Positions 42,694 to 53,800 of a DNA stretch of 64,000 bases are shown here, one piece after another (position 1 is the first letter of the stretch; every line of letters starts with the position of its first letter). The notes below the pieces were generated by a model. The model searched no databases, had not been told where the DNA came from, and worked only from the letters and a program-made list of their open reading frames with translations. The stretch spans positions 930,001-994,000 of the forward strand of contig NZ_CP051198.1 in the NCBI RefSeq assembly GCF_024181225.1, written 5' to 3'. The DNA comes from Treponema sp. OMZ 787. Its GTDB lineage: Bacteria; Spirochaetota; Spirochaetia; Treponematales; Treponemataceae. The translations under genes were made by a program, and so were the position numbers.

Positions 42694-43578
42694 ATGAATC
42701 AACTATTCAAAATAACCCTCCGTAATGACTATGCCTTTAAGCGTATTTTCGGTTCGGAAGAAAACAAGGATGTTCTACAAGATTTTTTGGAATGTATTTT
42801 AGACATTTCTCCTAAAAATATCGAAGGCTTGGAACTTCTGGATAAGGAGTTTCAGAAGGATTCGATAAACGATAAAAGCGGTGTTTTAGATGTAAAATTG
42901 AGTCTAAAAAACAATACGATTATTGATATCGAAATACAAACCAGGTGGAACAGCGAGTTTGTTCAGCGTACTATCTTTTACTGGGCTAAAATGTACACCG
43001 AAAACTTAAAAACAGGTGAAGTGTATACAAAACTCCCTAAATGTATTACAATAAATATAGTGGGTAACGGTTTTAACTTAAATACCCTTTTACACAGTGA
43101 GTATAATGTAGTCGAAAAGCACATAAACGACAGGCTTTCCGATGAGCTTGAAATCCATTTTTTAAACCTAGCTAAGGTAGAAGAAAATAATAACGAAAAA
43201 GACGAAAAGAAAAAAAAGTTATATAATTGGCTAAGGTTTATCAAAACAGATGATAGGGAGGTACGCAATATGCTGGCACAAGAATCGCCGATGATGACAA
43301 AGGCAAATGAGACAATAGAAGTTATGCTCCAAGACCCAAAAGAAAAATGGCTCTATGAAAACCGAATGAAATACGAACACGATAAGGCTTCTTGGAAGCA
43401 TATTGGTTATAAAGAAGGTGTTAAGTGCGGCATAGCACAAGGCATCCAGCGCGGCTTTGCAGACGGTTCTTACCAAGCCAAACTTGAGATTGCCAGGCTG
43501 ATGAAATTGAAAGAATTCGATATAAACTTAATTCAAGAAATATCAGGCCTTCCCATTGAAGAAATAGAAAAACTATAA
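42694..43578 (+). CDS. Rpn-family recombination-promoting nuclease (PD-(D/E)XK)
   Basis: 294 residues from an ATG after GGAG (MNQLFKITLRNDYAFKRIFGSEEN). The N-terminus and the core GVLDVKLSLKNNTIIDIEIQTRW (Asp, then IEIQ) mark the PDDEXK_2/Rpn group, DNA nucleases once called putative transposases. The C-terminus has the usual short helical repeats (AQGIQRGFADGSYQAKLEIARLM). A decayed copy of its central part lies at 56311-56534. Confidence 0.88.
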   Translation: MNQLFKITLRNDYAFKRIFGSEENKDVLQDFLECILDISPKNIEGLELLDKEFQKDSINDKSGVLDVKLSLKNNTIIDIEIQTRWNSEFVQRTIFYWAKMYTENLKTGEVYTKLPKCITINIVGNGFNLNTLLHSEYNVVEKHINDRLSDELEIHFLNLAKVEENNNEKDEKKKKLYNWLRFIKTDDREVRNMLAQESPMMTKANETIEVMLQDPKEKWLYENRMKYEHDKASWKHIGYKEGVKCGIAQGIQRGFADGSYQAKLEIARLMKLKEFDINLIQEISGLPIEEIEKL

Positions 43579-43652
43579 GTATGAAATTGAGTTTAATTTG
43601 AAATTTTATAATATCTCTTACAATTTTTAGCTAAAATTATATCATCAAGCTA

Positions 43653-43681
43653 TTGACAAAAAATAGTCTATTTGCTAGAAT
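43653..43681 (+). promoter_or_regulatory. Promoter of the tRNA-rpmG-secE-nusG block
   Basis: Consensus TTGACA (43653-43658), 17-bp spacer, TAGAAT (43676-43681), 25 bp upstream of the tRNA-Thr. Confidence 0.8.
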
Positions 43682-43706
43682 GCACGAACCTATTTTATGG
43701 TATTTT

Positions 43707-43779
43707 GCTCCTGTAGCTCAGTCGGCAGAGCACAACCATGGTAAGGTTGGGGTCAGCAGTTCAATTCTGCTCGGGAGCT
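43707..43779 (+). tRNA. tRNA-Thr (GGT anticodon)
   Basis: 73-nt cloverleaf. Acceptor GCTCCTG/CGGGAGC with one G-T pair, D arm GCTCAGTCGGCAGAGC, anticodon stem CAACC/GGTTG with loop ATGGTAA giving GGT, T arm GCAGTTCAATTCTGC. CCA not encoded. Confidence 0.95.
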
Positions 43780-43820
43780 TTTCGGAAACGATAACCTAGA
43801 ATTTTGCGGAGGGTAAAGAA

Positions 43821-43991
43821 ATGGCTAAGAAAACAGCTGTAGAGCTCATAGCTCTTCAATGCAGCGAATGCAAAAGAAAGAATTATACTACATCTAAGAA
43901 CAGAAAAAATATTCAAGGTAAGCTTGAATTGATGAAGTATTGTTCTTTTGATCACAAGCATACATTGCATAAGGAAGCAAAGATAAAGTAG
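43821..43991 (+). CDS. rpmG: 50S ribosomal protein L33
   Basis: 56 residues, too short for usual ORF lists. [23 protein letters not shown]-type start with the zinc pair CSEC, then [15 protein letters not shown] at the end. The second zinc pair is CxxD instead of CxxC, so only three cysteines are present. GGAGGG precedes the ATG. It sits between two tRNA genes, the common spirochaete arrangement upstream of secE-nusG. Confidence 0.95.
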   Translation: MAKKTAVELIALQCSECKRKNYTTSKNRKNIQGKLELMKYCSFDHKHTLHKEAKIK

Positions 43992-44034
43992 TCAAATAAG
44001 TCCGTTTCTATAGGTAACGGACTTAAATTCAATT

Positions 44035-44107
44035 AGGTCAGTAGCTCCAATGGTAGAGCGTCGGTCTCCAAAACCGAATGTTGAGGGTTCGAGTCCTTCC
44101 TGGCCTG
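44035..44107 (+). tRNA. tRNA-Trp (CCA anticodon)
   Basis: 73-nt cloverleaf. Acceptor AGGTCAG/CTGGCCT, anticodon stem TCGGT/ACCGA with loop CTCCAAA giving CCA, T loop GGTTCGAGTCC. CCA end not encoded. Confidence 0.95.
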
Positions 44108-44130
44108 TAATTTTAAAAAACGAGGTTTTT

Positions 44131-44310
44131 ATGGCTAAAATTGGAACTTTTTGGAAAGAATGTATAGGAGAGCTTAGAAAAGTTGTCTGGCCTACAGCTT
44201 CTGAAGTAGGATCTTCGGTAAAAGTAGTGCTGATTTCTACCCTTATTGTAGCTGTTTTTCTCGGCGGTCTTGATGCCTTCTTTATAGCTTGTGTAGGTTG
44301 GATTTTTTAA
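44131..44310 (+). CDS. secE: Preprotein translocase subunit SecE
   Basis: 59 residues from the ATG at 44131 (MAKIGTFWKECIGELRKVVWPT). The amphipathic segment ELRKVVWPTASEV and single membrane helix (VVLISTLIVAVFLGGLDAFF) are the core SecE signature. Part of the SecYEG channel. A longer frame from within tRNA-Trp is not coding. Confidence 0.97.
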   Translation: MAKIGTFWKECIGELRKVVWPTASEVGSSVKVVLISTLIVAVFLGGLDAFFIACVGWIF

Positions 44311-44313
44311 GTA

Positions 44314-44871
44314 ATGGCTAAGGCTTGGTACATTCTTCATACCTATTCGGGTTATGAGAATAAGATTGAAAGAACTATACGTACTCTTATAGAAAAAGGA
44401 ATTATTTCTGCAGAATTCGTTACCGATATAAAAATACCTGAAGAGCTTGTAATTGAAAATAAGGGCGGAAAAAAACGTAATGTTAAACGAAAGTTTCTTC
44501 CCGGTTATATGCTTATAGAAATGAATCTTCCCGATTTCGGCTGGAAGAATGTTTGTTCCGAAATCCGCAAAATTCAAGGTGTTACGGGTTTCTTGGGAAC
44601 CGCAGGTAATGAAAAGCCGCAGCCTATTTCTTCAGAAGAAGCAAAGGAAATATTGCAAAAAACGGGAGAAATTAAAGGCGATAAGAATATCCGCGTTATT
44701 CAAAATTTTAGTGAAGGACAGCACGTCAAAATCATCGAAGGAGCCTTTGCCTCGTTTACGGGTGTCATCGATGAAGTTATGGCAGATAAAAATAAGTTAA
44801 GGGTTATGGTAGCGATTTTCGGCCGTACTACACCGGTTGAAGTCGAAATGTCTCAAGCCGAAATCATTTAA
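44314..44871 (+). CDS. nusG: Transcription termination/antitermination protein NusG
   Basis: 185 residues: NGN domain (AKAWYILHTYSGYENKIERTI, FLPGYMLIEM) and C-terminal KOW (EGQHVKIIEGAFASFTGVIDEV). Binds RNA polymerase and couples it to ribosomes or Rho. Three bases after the secE stop, no separate ribosome-binding site, so translation is coupled. Confidence 0.98.
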   Translation: MAKAWYILHTYSGYENKIERTIRTLIEKGIISAEFVTDIKIPEELVIENKGGKKRNVKRKFLPGYMLIEMNLPDFGWKNVCSEIRKIQGVTGFLGTAGNEKPQPISSEEAKEILQKTGEIKGDKNIRVIQNFSEGQHVKIIEGAFASFTGVIDEVMADKNKLRVMVAIFGRTTPVEVEMSQAEII

Positions 44872-44879
44872 ATTTTAAA

Positions 44880-44938
44880 CAAGGTGCAGTGTTTATATCT
44901 GCACTTTAATTGTATATTACGGGAGGAGGGAAACCTCC
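44880..44938 (+). promoter_or_regulatory. Leader stem-loops before rplK
   Basis: Two hairpins: AAGGTGCAG (44881-44889) with CTGCACTTT (44899-44907), T-rich after it and so terminator-like; and GGAGG (44925-44929), GAAA loop, CCTCC (44934-44938). They lie where other bacteria have terminator or L1 autoregulatory structures ahead of rplK-rplA. Which role applies is inferred only. Confidence 0.45.
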
Positions 44939-44960
44939 GTTTGTACCGGAAGGAGAGAAG

Positions 44961-45392
44961 ATGGCAAAGAAAAAGGTTGTGACACAGATTAAACTTCAGT
45001 GTCCCGCAGGAAAAGCAACTCCTGCGCCGCCTGTAGGCCCGGCTCTAGGTCCGCACGGTGTAAGTGCACCCCAGTTTGTACAGCAATTCAATGACCGTAC
45101 AAAATCCATGGAGCCCGGTTTGGTTGTTCCCGTTGTTATCACGGTTTATGCCGATAAGAGTTTTACTTTTATCCTCAAAACACCGCCAGCATCGGTTTTA
45201 ATCAAAAAAGCCTGCAAGATTGAAAAAGGTTCTGCTACATCGGTTACCGCAAAAGTTGGAAAACTTTCAAAAGCCGCATTGGAAGAAATCGCAAAAACAA
45301 AGATGCCCGATATCAATGCAAACGACATTGAAGCTGCAAAGAAAATTATTGCAGGAACTGCACGAAGTATGGGTGTAGAGGTGGAGCGCTAG
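44961..45392 (+). CDS. rplK: 50S ribosomal protein L11
   Basis: 143 residues from ATG after [30 protein letters not shown] is the invariant N-terminal signature; the C-terminal half binds 23S rRNA in the GTPase centre. The conventional frame extends further upstream into the leader but that part is not protein-like. Confidence 0.99.
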   Translation: MAKKKVVTQIKLQCPAGKATPAPPVGPALGPHGVSAPQFVQQFNDRTKSMEPGLVVPVVITVYADKSFTFILKTPPASVLIKKACKIEKGSATSVTAKVGKLSKAALEEIAKTKMPDINANDIEAAKKIIAGTARSMGVEVER

Positions 45393-45393
45393 T

Positions 45394-46074
45394 ATGAAAC
45401 ACGGAAAAAATTACAAAAATGCACTTGCAAAGTATGATTCTGCAGCATCCTATGAGCTTCCCAAAGCTGTTGACATTGTCAAAGAGCTTAAATATGCCAA
45501 ATTCGATGAAACAGTCGAAGTTCATGTAAGTTTGACCCTTGGTAAGGGACAGAGCGTTAGAGATACCCTTGTTCTCCCTCATCAGTTTAAGGGCGAAAAA
45601 AAGGTTTTGGTTTTTTGTACGGATGACAGAGTAAAAGAAGCTCTCGATGCAGGAGCAGCTTATGCCGGTTCTACCGAATACATTGAAAAGGTAAAGGGCG
45701 GTTGGCTCGATTTCGATATCGCAGTTGCTACCCCCGATATGATGAAGGATGTAGGCCGCTTGGGTATGGTGCTCGGCCGCAGAGGCTTAATGCCTAACCC
45801 CAAGACAGGAACAGTTACTACGGATATTACAAGTGCTATCAATGAGCTTAAAAAAGGCCGTGTAGAATTCCGAGCCGATAAGGGCGGAGTTGTTCATCTT
45901 CCTGTCGGAAAGGTTTCTATGGATTCTTCCAAGATTGCAGAAAACGTACAGGCTCTTATTAACGAAACAATGAGAAAAAAGCCTGCCGATGCAAAGGGCG
46001 ACTATATCAGATCCGTATCTATTAGTTCGACAATGGGCCCCGGTGTTTGGGTTGATTATAAGGTAGGAGAGTAA
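45394..46074 (+). CDS. rplA: 50S ribosomal protein L1
   Basis: 226 residues, one base after the rplK stop. Signature VGRLGMVLGRRGLMPNPKTGTV and DKGGVVHLPVGKVS. Also the usual autoregulator of the rplK-rplA unit. Confidence 0.99.
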   Translation: MKHGKNYKNALAKYDSAASYELPKAVDIVKELKYAKFDETVEVHVSLTLGKGQSVRDTLVLPHQFKGEKKVLVFCTDDRVKEALDAGAAYAGSTEYIEKVKGGWLDFDIAVATPDMMKDVGRLGMVLGRRGLMPNPKTGTVTTDITSAINELKKGRVEFRADKGGVVHLPVGKVSMDSSKIAENVQALINETMRKKPADAKGDYIRSVSISSTMGPGVWVDYKVGE

Positions 46075-46076
46075 AA

Positions 46077-46634
46077 ATGGCATTAAGAACAAAAAATCCG
46101 AATCGCCAAAAAACAGAAGCGATTGAAAGCATCAAAAACGATGTAAAAGCCTCCTCCTCTTTTATTTTTACCGAGTACAGAGGCTTAAAGGTTGAGCAAA
46201 TCACTGAACTCCGCAAAAAGCTCAGAGAAAATGCTTGCTCATACAAGGTTGTACGCAATAACTTTGCACGCATTGCATTTGAAGATGCAAACATTAAGGA
46301 TGTAGATTCTTGGTTGACTGGACCTACAGCCTTGGCTATGGTTGCAGAAGATGCAAATATGGCTGCAAAAACCTTGTTTGAATATGCAAAAGATGCTCCC
46401 GCCCTTGTAATTAAGGGTGCTGTAGTTGACGGAGAAGTTTACGATGCTAAACAAATCGAGGCATTCTCAAAACTTCCCGGCAAGAAGGATCTTATTGCAA
46501 TGTTTATGTCTACAGTCAATGCTACAACTTCCAAGTTTGTACGCACCTTACAGGCGATTGTGGATAAGGGCGGTGCAGAAGCCGGAGCTCCTGCTTCGGA
46601 AGAAAAACCGGCCGAACAGCCCGCTGAGGCTTAA
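46077..46634 (+). CDS. rplJ: 50S ribosomal protein L10
   Basis: 185 residues; N-terminal rRNA-binding domain (SSSFIFTEYRGLKVEQITELRKKLRE) and C-terminal L7/L12-binding helix. The tail is Ala/Glu/Pro-rich. Two bases after rplA. Confidence 0.98.
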   Translation: MALRTKNPNRQKTEAIESIKNDVKASSSFIFTEYRGLKVEQITELRKKLRENACSYKVVRNNFARIAFEDANIKDVDSWLTGPTALAMVAEDANMAAKTLFEYAKDAPALVIKGAVVDGEVYDAKQIEAFSKLPGKKDLIAMFMSTVNATTSKFVRTLQAIVDKGGAEAGAPASEEKPAEQPAEA

Positions 46635-46747
46635 AACCGTCTTTCGGATATTTCCGAAAAATATAAGCAGTCAGGCTTCAAAAGCTGACCCCCTGTCTGT
46701 TTAATGTGCTAAAAGCACAAAAATCTAAATTTTAAGGAGAAGATAAT

Positions 46748-47137
46748 ATGGCAGCATTAACAAACGAACAAATTATTGAAGCAATCGGCGAAAAAACGAT
46801 TCTCGAACTTTCCGAGCTTATCAAAGCTATGGAAGAAAAATTCGGTGTAACAGCCGCTGCTCCCGTTGCAGTAGTTGCAGGCGGAGCTGCCGGAGGTGCA
46901 GCCGCTGAGGAAGAGAAGACAGAATTCACTGTTACTCTTAAAGGCCTTGCAGATCCCGGTAAAAAGATCGGTGTTATTAAGGAAGTTCGAAACGTTATTC
47001 CCGGTCTCGGCTTGAAAGAAGCTAAAGAGCTTGTTGAAGGAGCTCCGAAAGTCCTTAAAGAAGATGTTTCTAAAGAAGAAGCAGCTAAAATTAAGGAAGC
47101 TATTACAGCAGCCGGCGGTGAAGTTGAAATTGCTTAA
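46748..47137 (+). CDS. rplL: 50S ribosomal protein L7/L12
   Basis: 129 residues: N-terminal dimer helices, an Ala/Gly hinge ([16 protein letters not shown]) and the conserved C-terminal domain ([29 protein letters not shown]). The 113-bp rplJ-rplL gap holds small hairpins (TTTCGGA/TCCGAAA, GTGC/GCAC) and AAGGAG before the ATG. Confidence 0.99.
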   Translation: MAALTNEQIIEAIGEKTILELSELIKAMEEKFGVTAAAPVAVVAGGAAGGAAAEEEKTEFTVTLKGLADPGKKIGVIKEVRNVIPGLGLKEAKELVEGAPKVLKEDVSKEEAAKIKEAITAAGGEVEIA

Positions 47138-47167
47138 TGAGCAAAATACCGGCTTTACGCCGGAAAT

Positions 47168-47198
47168 TGTCATACTTCTTTTAAAAAGAAGTATGACA
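47168..47198. promoter_or_regulatory. Long perfect hairpin between rplL and rpoB
   Basis: TGTCATACTTCTTTT (47168-47182), one central A, AAAAGAAGTATGACA (47184-47198): a perfect 15-bp inverted repeat with no T run after it. A long double strand here fits an RNase III processing site like the one between rplL and rpoB in E. coli. Inference from position. Confidence 0.55.
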
Positions 47199-47220
47199 GC
47201 ATAAACGATATGTTTTCTCT

Positions 47221-47256
47221 AAGACTTCCTGTATGAAATTTCAGGAAGTCTTTTTG
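47221..47256 (+). terminator. Attenuator-like terminator before rpoB
   Basis: AAGACTTCCTG (47221-47231) pairs with CAGGAAGTCTT (47242-47252), then TTTTG. In this place a partial terminator would lower rpoBC relative to the ribosomal genes. Confidence 0.7.
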
Positions 47257-47285
47257 TGATTAAATATAAACTTGGGAGGTAAGGG

Positions 47286-50200
47286 ATGTTTGCAAGAGGC
47301 CAAAAAATAGATCGAAGATATTACGGTAAGGATGTTCCGAATTTTATGGAGCTTCCAAACCTCATCGATATTCAGATTCAATCTTACAATAAATTTTTAA
47401 ATAAAGAAAAAAAGACAGATGAGGCCGAGATTGAGGGCTTAGAATCGGTATTCCATACAACTTTTCCTATTGAAAGTATAAATGAAGACATGGCTTTGCA
47501 ATATCTATCCTATTCTCTCGACTATGATAGTATTAAATTCTCTGAAATTGAATGCAAACAAAAGGGACTTACTTATTCTGTTCCCTTAAAAGCCGAAATA
47601 GACCTATTCTTTAAGGAAACTAAAGAAATTCGCCGCAAAAATATTTACATGGGCGATATTCCTCTAATGACAGAAAGAGGAACATTCATTATAAACGGAG
47701 CTGAACGCGTTGTTGTTTCACAGATTCACCGTTCTCCGGGTGTTATCTTTTCGCATGAAAAGGGTGTTTACTCAAGCCGCATTATTCCCTATCGCGGAAC
47801 ATGGCTCGAATTCGAAATAGATCAGAAAAAAGAGCTTATTTATGCAAAGCTTGACAGCAAAAAGAGAATTTTAGGTACGATTTTTTTACGGGCTCTCGGA
47901 TATGACACAAGAGAAAAAATTATCGACCTTTTCTATAAGACAAAAACTGCAAAAATCTCCTCAGACCGGGCCGAATATGAAGAATTAATCGGTCAGGTTT
48001 TGGCAAGGGATGTCTTTGTAAAGGGGGAAGACGGCGAAATGCGTAAAATGCACCAAGCCGGAGAAAAAATTCACCCGCACAATATAGACGATTTAATTCA
48101 AAACGAAGTTAAAAATATTACCATAATAGACTTTAAGGCTGATGACTCTTTGGATTCTCAAATTATTATCAACTGCTTTGAAAGAGAAGAAATAAAGTAC
48201 ACTCCGGATCCTGCAGTAAATGATGAACCCACTGTTGAAGATGCCTTAAACGCAGTCTACAGCGTTATACGCCCCGGCGATCCTATAACCTATGAAAACG
48301 CAAAAGAAGACCTTCACAATATGTTCTTTACTACAAGAAGGTACGATATAGGCAAGGTCGGCCGGTATAAGCTAAATAAAAAATTTGACTATACCGATGA
48401 TGTGCAGGGTACAACCTTAATTGAAGAAGATATATTCAACACAATGAAGATCTTGATTAAGGTTTATATCGGTAAAGAAAATATCGACGATATAGATCAC
48501 TTAGGCAACAGACGAATCCGCTCGGTCGGCGAAATTATGACCGATGTTCTTAAAAAAGCCTTCTCCAGAATGGAGAGAATTGCCCGCGACAGGATGAGCT
48601 CCAAGGAAATGGATACAATTAAGCCTCAGGACTTAATTTCCATTAAACCCATCGTTGCTGCAATCAAAGAATTCTTCGGTGCAAGCCAGTTGTCTCAGTT
48701 TATGGATCAGGTAAACCCCCTGGCTGAGCTTACTCATAAACGCCGTCTAAACGCTCTAGGCCCCGGCGGCCTTTCACGCGATAGGGCAGGTTTTGAGGTT
48801 CGCGAAGTTCACTATACCCACTATGGAAGAATGTGTCCGATCGAGACCCCTGAAGGTCCTAACATCGGTCTTATTGTTTCCATGGCGAACTATGCCCGCG
48901 TAAACGAATACGGCTTTTTGGAAGCTCCCTATGTAAAGGTTGAAAACGGTGTCGCTACCCGCGAAATCGAGTACTTGTCCGCTATGGATGAAGACAAGTA
49001 TTTTATCGGTCAGGTTTCTTCAGCTATAAGTAAGGACGGAAAGATCAATACGGATCAGGTTTCATGCCGTAGGCTTGGAGATTATACTTCAAGAAGTCCG
49101 AAAGATATTCAGTACATGGATGTTTCGCCCAAACAGATTATATCCGTTTCGGCTTCTCTAATTCCCTTCCTTGAGCACGACGATGCTAACCGTGCCCTCA
49201 TGGGCTCCAACATGCAGCGTCAGGCAGTTCCCCTGGTTTTCCCCGAACCTCCGCGTGTCGGAACCGGTATGGAAAAAAAGTGCGCCTATGATTCGGGCGT
49301 TTTGATCAAGGCAAAGAGGGCAGGAAAGGTTGAGTATGTTTCTTCCGATACGATTATCATAGCCCCCGAAAAGGGAAAAAATAAAGAAGATAAGGACGAG
49401 TACACCTTATTAAAATATCAAAGAACAAACCAGGAAACCTGCTACCATCAGCGCCCCATCGTCAATGTGGGGGACATGGTTAAAGAAGGTCAGCCCATCG
49501 CCGACGGCCCTGCAACCTATAACGGAGAATTGGCCCTAGGCCGAAACATTCTTGTAGGCTTCGTACCTTGGAACGGTTATAACTATGAAGACGCTATCTT
49601 AATTTCACGCAGGGTCGTAAAAGAAGATATGTTTACTTCTATCCATATTAAAGAGCTTTCAACCGATGTCCGAGAAACAAAGCTCGGTGCCGAAAAAATG
49701 ACCTGCGATATTCCTAACAAGTCCGAAAAGAGCTTGGATGACCTCGACAGCGAAGGTATTATCCGTATAGGTTCTAAGGTAAAGCCCGGCGACATCCTTG
49801 TCGGTAAGGTTACTCCTAAGAGCGAAAGCGATACGACCCCTGAGTTTAAGCTCCTTAACTCCATCTTCGGTGAAAAGGCTAAGGAAGTCAGGGATACCTC
49901 CTTGCGCGTTCCCCACGGAACCGAGGGTACGGTTATAGATGTTCAACGCTTAAAGAGGGATCAGGGAGATGACTTGAGCCCCGGAGTAGATGAGGTTGTA
50001 AAGGTCTTAATCGCCACAAAACGAAAGCTCCGAGAGGGAGACAAGATGGCAGGCCGCCACGGGAACAAGGGTCTTGTAGCCAGAATTCTCCCCGAAGAAG
50101 ATATGCCCTACATGGAAGATGGAACTCCCCTCGATATCTGTCTAAACCCGCTCGGTGTTCCCTCACGAATGAACATCGGCCAGATTCTTGAGTCCGAACT

Positions 50201-50789
50201 TGGCTTGGCCGGTTTAAAGTTGAACGAGTGGTATGAGTCTCCTGTTTTTGAGTCACCCAGCATGGAGCAGATTGAAGCCAAGCTTAAAGAAGCCGGCTAT
50301 CCGGCGAGCTCCAAGGTAAAACTCCGCGACGGTTTAACAGGACGGCTCTTTGAAAACGAGGTCTTTGTCGGCGTTATCTACTTCTTAAAGCTGGCCCACC
50401 TTGTAGACGATAAGATGCACGCCCGATCCACAGGTCCTTATTCTCTAGTTACCCAGCAGCCCTTGGGCGGTAAGGCTCAATTCGGCGGTCAGCGCTTGGG
50501 AGAAATGGAAGTTTGGGCCCTCGAAGCCTATGGTGCAGCCAATACCCTGCAGGAACTTATTACAATCAAGTCCGACGATATGCACGGACGATCCAAGATA
50601 TACGAATCCATCGTTAAGGGCGAGCCTTCAAGCTCCGCCGGTATCCCCGAATCCTTTAACGTATTGGTTCAAGAATTAAGAGGTTTAGCTCTCGACTTTA
50701 CAATCTATGATGCAAAGGGTCAGCAGATTCCTTTGACCGAAAGGGATGAAGAGCTAATCAAACGCGAAAAAACAAGTACTAACTTTTAA
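47286..50789 (+). CDS. rpoB: DNA-directed RNA polymerase subunit beta
   Basis: 1167 residues. Contains the rifampicin pocket ([31 protein letters not shown]), [30 protein letters not shown] and the C-terminal clamp region ([40 protein letters not shown]). Residue N489 (codon at 48750) corresponds to E. coli Ser531; Asn at this place is a known feature of rifampicin-resistant spirochaetes. GGGAGG precedes the ATG. Confidence 0.99.
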   Translation: MFARGQKIDRRYYGKDVPNFMELPNLIDIQIQSYNKFLNKEKKTDEAEIEGLESVFHTTFPIESINEDMALQYLSYSLDYDSIKFSEIECKQKGLTYSVPLKAEIDLFFKETKEIRRKNIYMGDIPLMTERGTFIINGAERVVVSQIHRSPGVIFSHEKGVYSSRIIPYRGTWLEFEIDQKKELIYAKLDSKKRILGTIFLRALGYDTREKIIDLFYKTKTAKISSDRAEYEELIGQVLARDVFVKGEDGEMRKMHQAGEKIHPHNIDDLIQNEVKNITIIDFKADDSLDSQIIINCFEREEIKYTPDPAVNDEPTVEDALNAVYSVIRPGDPITYENAKEDLHNMFFTTRRYDIGKVGRYKLNKKFDYTDDVQGTTLIEEDIFNTMKILIKVYIGKENIDDIDHLGNRRIRSVGEIMTDVLKKAFSRMERIARDRMSSKEMDTIKPQDLISIKPIVAAIKEFFGASQLSQFMDQVNPLAELTHKRRLNALGPGGLSRDRAGFEVREVHYTHYGRMCPIETPEGPNIGLIVSMANYARVNEYGFLEAPYVKVENGVATREIEYLSAMDEDKYFIGQVSSAISKDGKINTDQVSCRRLGDYTSRSPKDIQYMDVSPKQIISVSASLIPFLEHDDANRALMGSNMQRQAVPLVFPEPPRVGTGMEKKCAYDSGVLIKAKRAGKVEYVSSDTIIIAPEKGKNKEDKDEYTLLKYQRTNQETCYHQRPIVNVGDMVKEGQPIADGPATYNGELALGRNILVGFVPWNGYNYEDAILISRRVVKEDMFTSIHIKELSTDVRETKLGAEKMTCDIPNKSEKSLDDLDSEGIIRIGSKVKPGDILVGKVTPKSESDTTPEFKLLNSIFGEKAKEVRDTSLRVPHGTEGTVIDVQRLKRDQGDDLSPGVDEVVKVLIATKRKLREGDKMAGRHGNKGLVARILPEEDMPYMEDGTPLDICLNPLGVPSRMNIGQILESELGLAGLKLNEWYESPVFESPSMEQIEAKLKEAGYPASSKVKLRDGLTGRLFENEVFVGVIYFLKLAHLVDDKMHARSTGPYSLVTQQPLGGKAQFGGQRLGEMEVWALEAYGAANTLQELITIKSDDMHGRSKIYESIVKGEPSSSAGIPESFNVLVQELRGLALDFTIYDAKGQQIPLTERDEELIKREKTSTNF

Positions 50790-50814
50790 TGGAAGTTAAG
50801 GAGAGGGAAAGATT

Positions 50815-53800
50815 ATGAGAGATATACAAGATTTTGACAGCTTGATGATAAGGCTTGCTTCACCCGACACTATCAGGGCTTGGTCCTACGGAGAAGTAAA
50901 AAAGCCTGAAACAATCAATTACCGAACCTTGCGCCCGGAGAGGGACGGTTTATTTTGCGAAAGAATATTCGGAACCACAAAGGAATGGGAGTGTTTTTGC
51001 GGAAAGTTTAAGTCTATCCGCTATAAGGGCGTTATCTGCGACCGCTGCGGCGTTGAAGTTACTCACTTTAAGGTCCGCCGTGAGCGCATGGGCCACATAG
51101 AACTGGCAGCCCCCGTTTCTCACATTTGGTATTACAGATCCGTTCCCAGCCGAATGGGGCTCCTCCTCAACTTGCAGGTTGCAGCCCTAAGGTCGGTTTT
51201 ATACTACGAAAAATACATCGTTATCGATGCAAACGATACCGACTTGGAACCCATGCAGCTTTTAACGGAAGATGAGTACAGGGATGCTCACGAGCGTTAC
51301 GGAGCAGCCTTTACGGCAGGTATGGGTGCAGGGGCTATTAAGACCCTTCTTCAAAACATAAATTTGGATGAGCTTGCGGCTCAACTTCGTGCTAAGATGA
51401 TTGAAAAGGGTGCAAAAAGCGACCAACGCCTTTTGCGCCGAATCGAAATCGTCGAAAATTTTAGAGCTTCAGGTAACAAACCCGAATGGATGATTTTGGA
51501 TGTTATTCCGGTTATTCCTCCTGACTTGCGTCCCATGGTTCAGCTTGACGGAGGCCGCTTTGCAACCTCAGACCTTAACGACTTATACAGAAGGGTCATC
51601 CACCGAAACAGCCGTTTGAGTAAGCTCATGGAGTTAAAGGCTCCCGATATCATTATCAGAAACGAGAAGAGGATGCTTCAAGAAGCCGTTGATGCCCTCT
51701 TCGATAACTCAAAACGCAAAAAGGCTATTAAGGGAGCTTCAAACCGCCCCTTAAAATCTATTTCGGATCTTTTAAAGGGAAAGCAGGGCAGATTCCGCCA
51801 AAACCTCTTAGGTAAGCGTGTCGACTACTCAGGCCGATCCGTTATCGTTGTAGGACCCGAACTTAAGCTCTGGCAGTGCGGTCTCCCAACCAAGATGGCC
51901 TTGGAGCTCTTTAAGCCCTTTATAATGAAAAAACTCGTTCAAAAGGAAGTTGTTTCCAATATTAAAAAGGCTAAACTCCTTGTAGAACAGGAAGCCGCCG
52001 AGGTTTTTGCAGTTCTTGATGAGGTTGTAAGCGAGCACCCTGTTCTTTTAAACCGTGCTCCGACCCTCCACCGCTTGGGTATTCAAGCCTTTGAACCCGT
52101 TTTGGTAGAAGGAAAGGCTATCCGCCTCCATCCTCTTGTATGTAAGGCCTTTAACGCCGACTTTGACGGCGATCAGATGGCTATCCACGTTCCGTTGACA
52201 CAGGCCGCCCAGATGGAGTGCTGGACCCTTATGCTTTCAGCCCGAAACCTCCTCGACCCTGCAAACGGAAAAACAATAGTTTTCCCGACACAGGACATGG
52301 TTTTAGGTCTTTACTATCTTACAAAGGAAAGGGCACTGCCTGAAGGCAAAAAAGAGAGACGATATTCTTCCGTTGCAGAAGTTTTGATGGCTGCAGAAGG
52401 CCATGCAGTAGGCTGGCAGGAACCAGTTTTAATCGACTACGAAACTTCGCCCGGAAAGGTTGAAATGGTAAGAACCACTCCGGGAAGAATTCTCTTTAAC
52501 GAAGAAATGCCTGAAGGCGTTCCGTTTACAAACGATGCATTAAACGATAAAAAAATACGAAAACTTATAGAAGAAGTCTTTAAGGATAAGGGCCCTTGGC
52601 TTGCCGTAAAGCTTTTGGACAAGCTCAAGGCTGTAGGTTATAAGTATGCTACCTATTTCGGTGCAACATTGAGTATGGAAGACATGATTATTCCGCCTGA
52701 AAAGGCCGGAATGCTTGAGAAGGCCAACAAGGAAGTTTTGGAAATCTACAACCAATACAAGGGCGGCCACATTACTCAGGAAGAACGCTACAACCGTGTA
52801 GTTGACGTTTGGCAGAAGACAAACTCCAACCTTAAAGAGATTCTTATGAACCGCCTTCAAGAAGACAAGGGAGGCTTTAACACCATCCACATGATGGCTA
52901 CATCAGGTGCCCGAGGTAATAAGGATCAGATAAACCAGCTGGCCGGTATGCGGGGTCTTATGTCCAAGCCTACAGGCGACATCATCGAGCTTCCGATTAG
53001 ATCAAACTTTAAAGAAGGCCTAAATGTTATGGAATTCTTTATTTCGACCAACGGTGCCCGAAAAGGTTTGACCGATACGGCTCTTAAAACCTCCGACGCA
53101 GGTTACCTGACACGACGTCTTGTAGATATTGCTCAAAACGTAGTCGTAAACGAAGAAGACTGCGGTACCATTAACGGAATCGAATATGCCGCAATCAAGC
53201 GCGGGGACGAAATCCGCGAGTCCTTGAGCGAGCGTATTGCAGGTAAATACACATTGGAAAGGGTTATTCACCCCATTACGGGAGAGCTCCTTATCGATGT
53301 AAACGAGTATATCACCGATGAAACCGCTAAGAAGATAGAGGAAGCCGGTGTTGAAACCGTTAAACTCCGCACCGTTTTGACCTGCGAATCCAAGTACGGT
53401 GTTTGCGTTAAGTGCTACGGCCGAGACCTTGCCCGAAACCGAATTGTCCGAATAGGGGAAGCTGTAGGTATTATAGCCGCCCAGTCCATCGGTCAGCCCG
53501 GTACCCAGCTTACGATGCGTACATTCCACGAAGGAGGTACGGCTTCCAAAAATGTTGAAGAGAATAGAATCGTATTTAACGACTATTCTATCATCGTTCG
53601 AGGCATAAAGGGTTCTTATGTAAATCTTAAAAACGGACATTTCCTCTTTACAAGAAAGGGCGAGTTTACTTTCAGCAGGGTATTGAACGAATATGCTCTT
53701 AAAAAAGGTGAAATCCCGCTTGTAAGTACGGGTACCAGAGTTGTAAAAGGAAATCCTCTTTATACATTAAAGAACGGAAAGGAAGTTCTTTCCGAAAATA

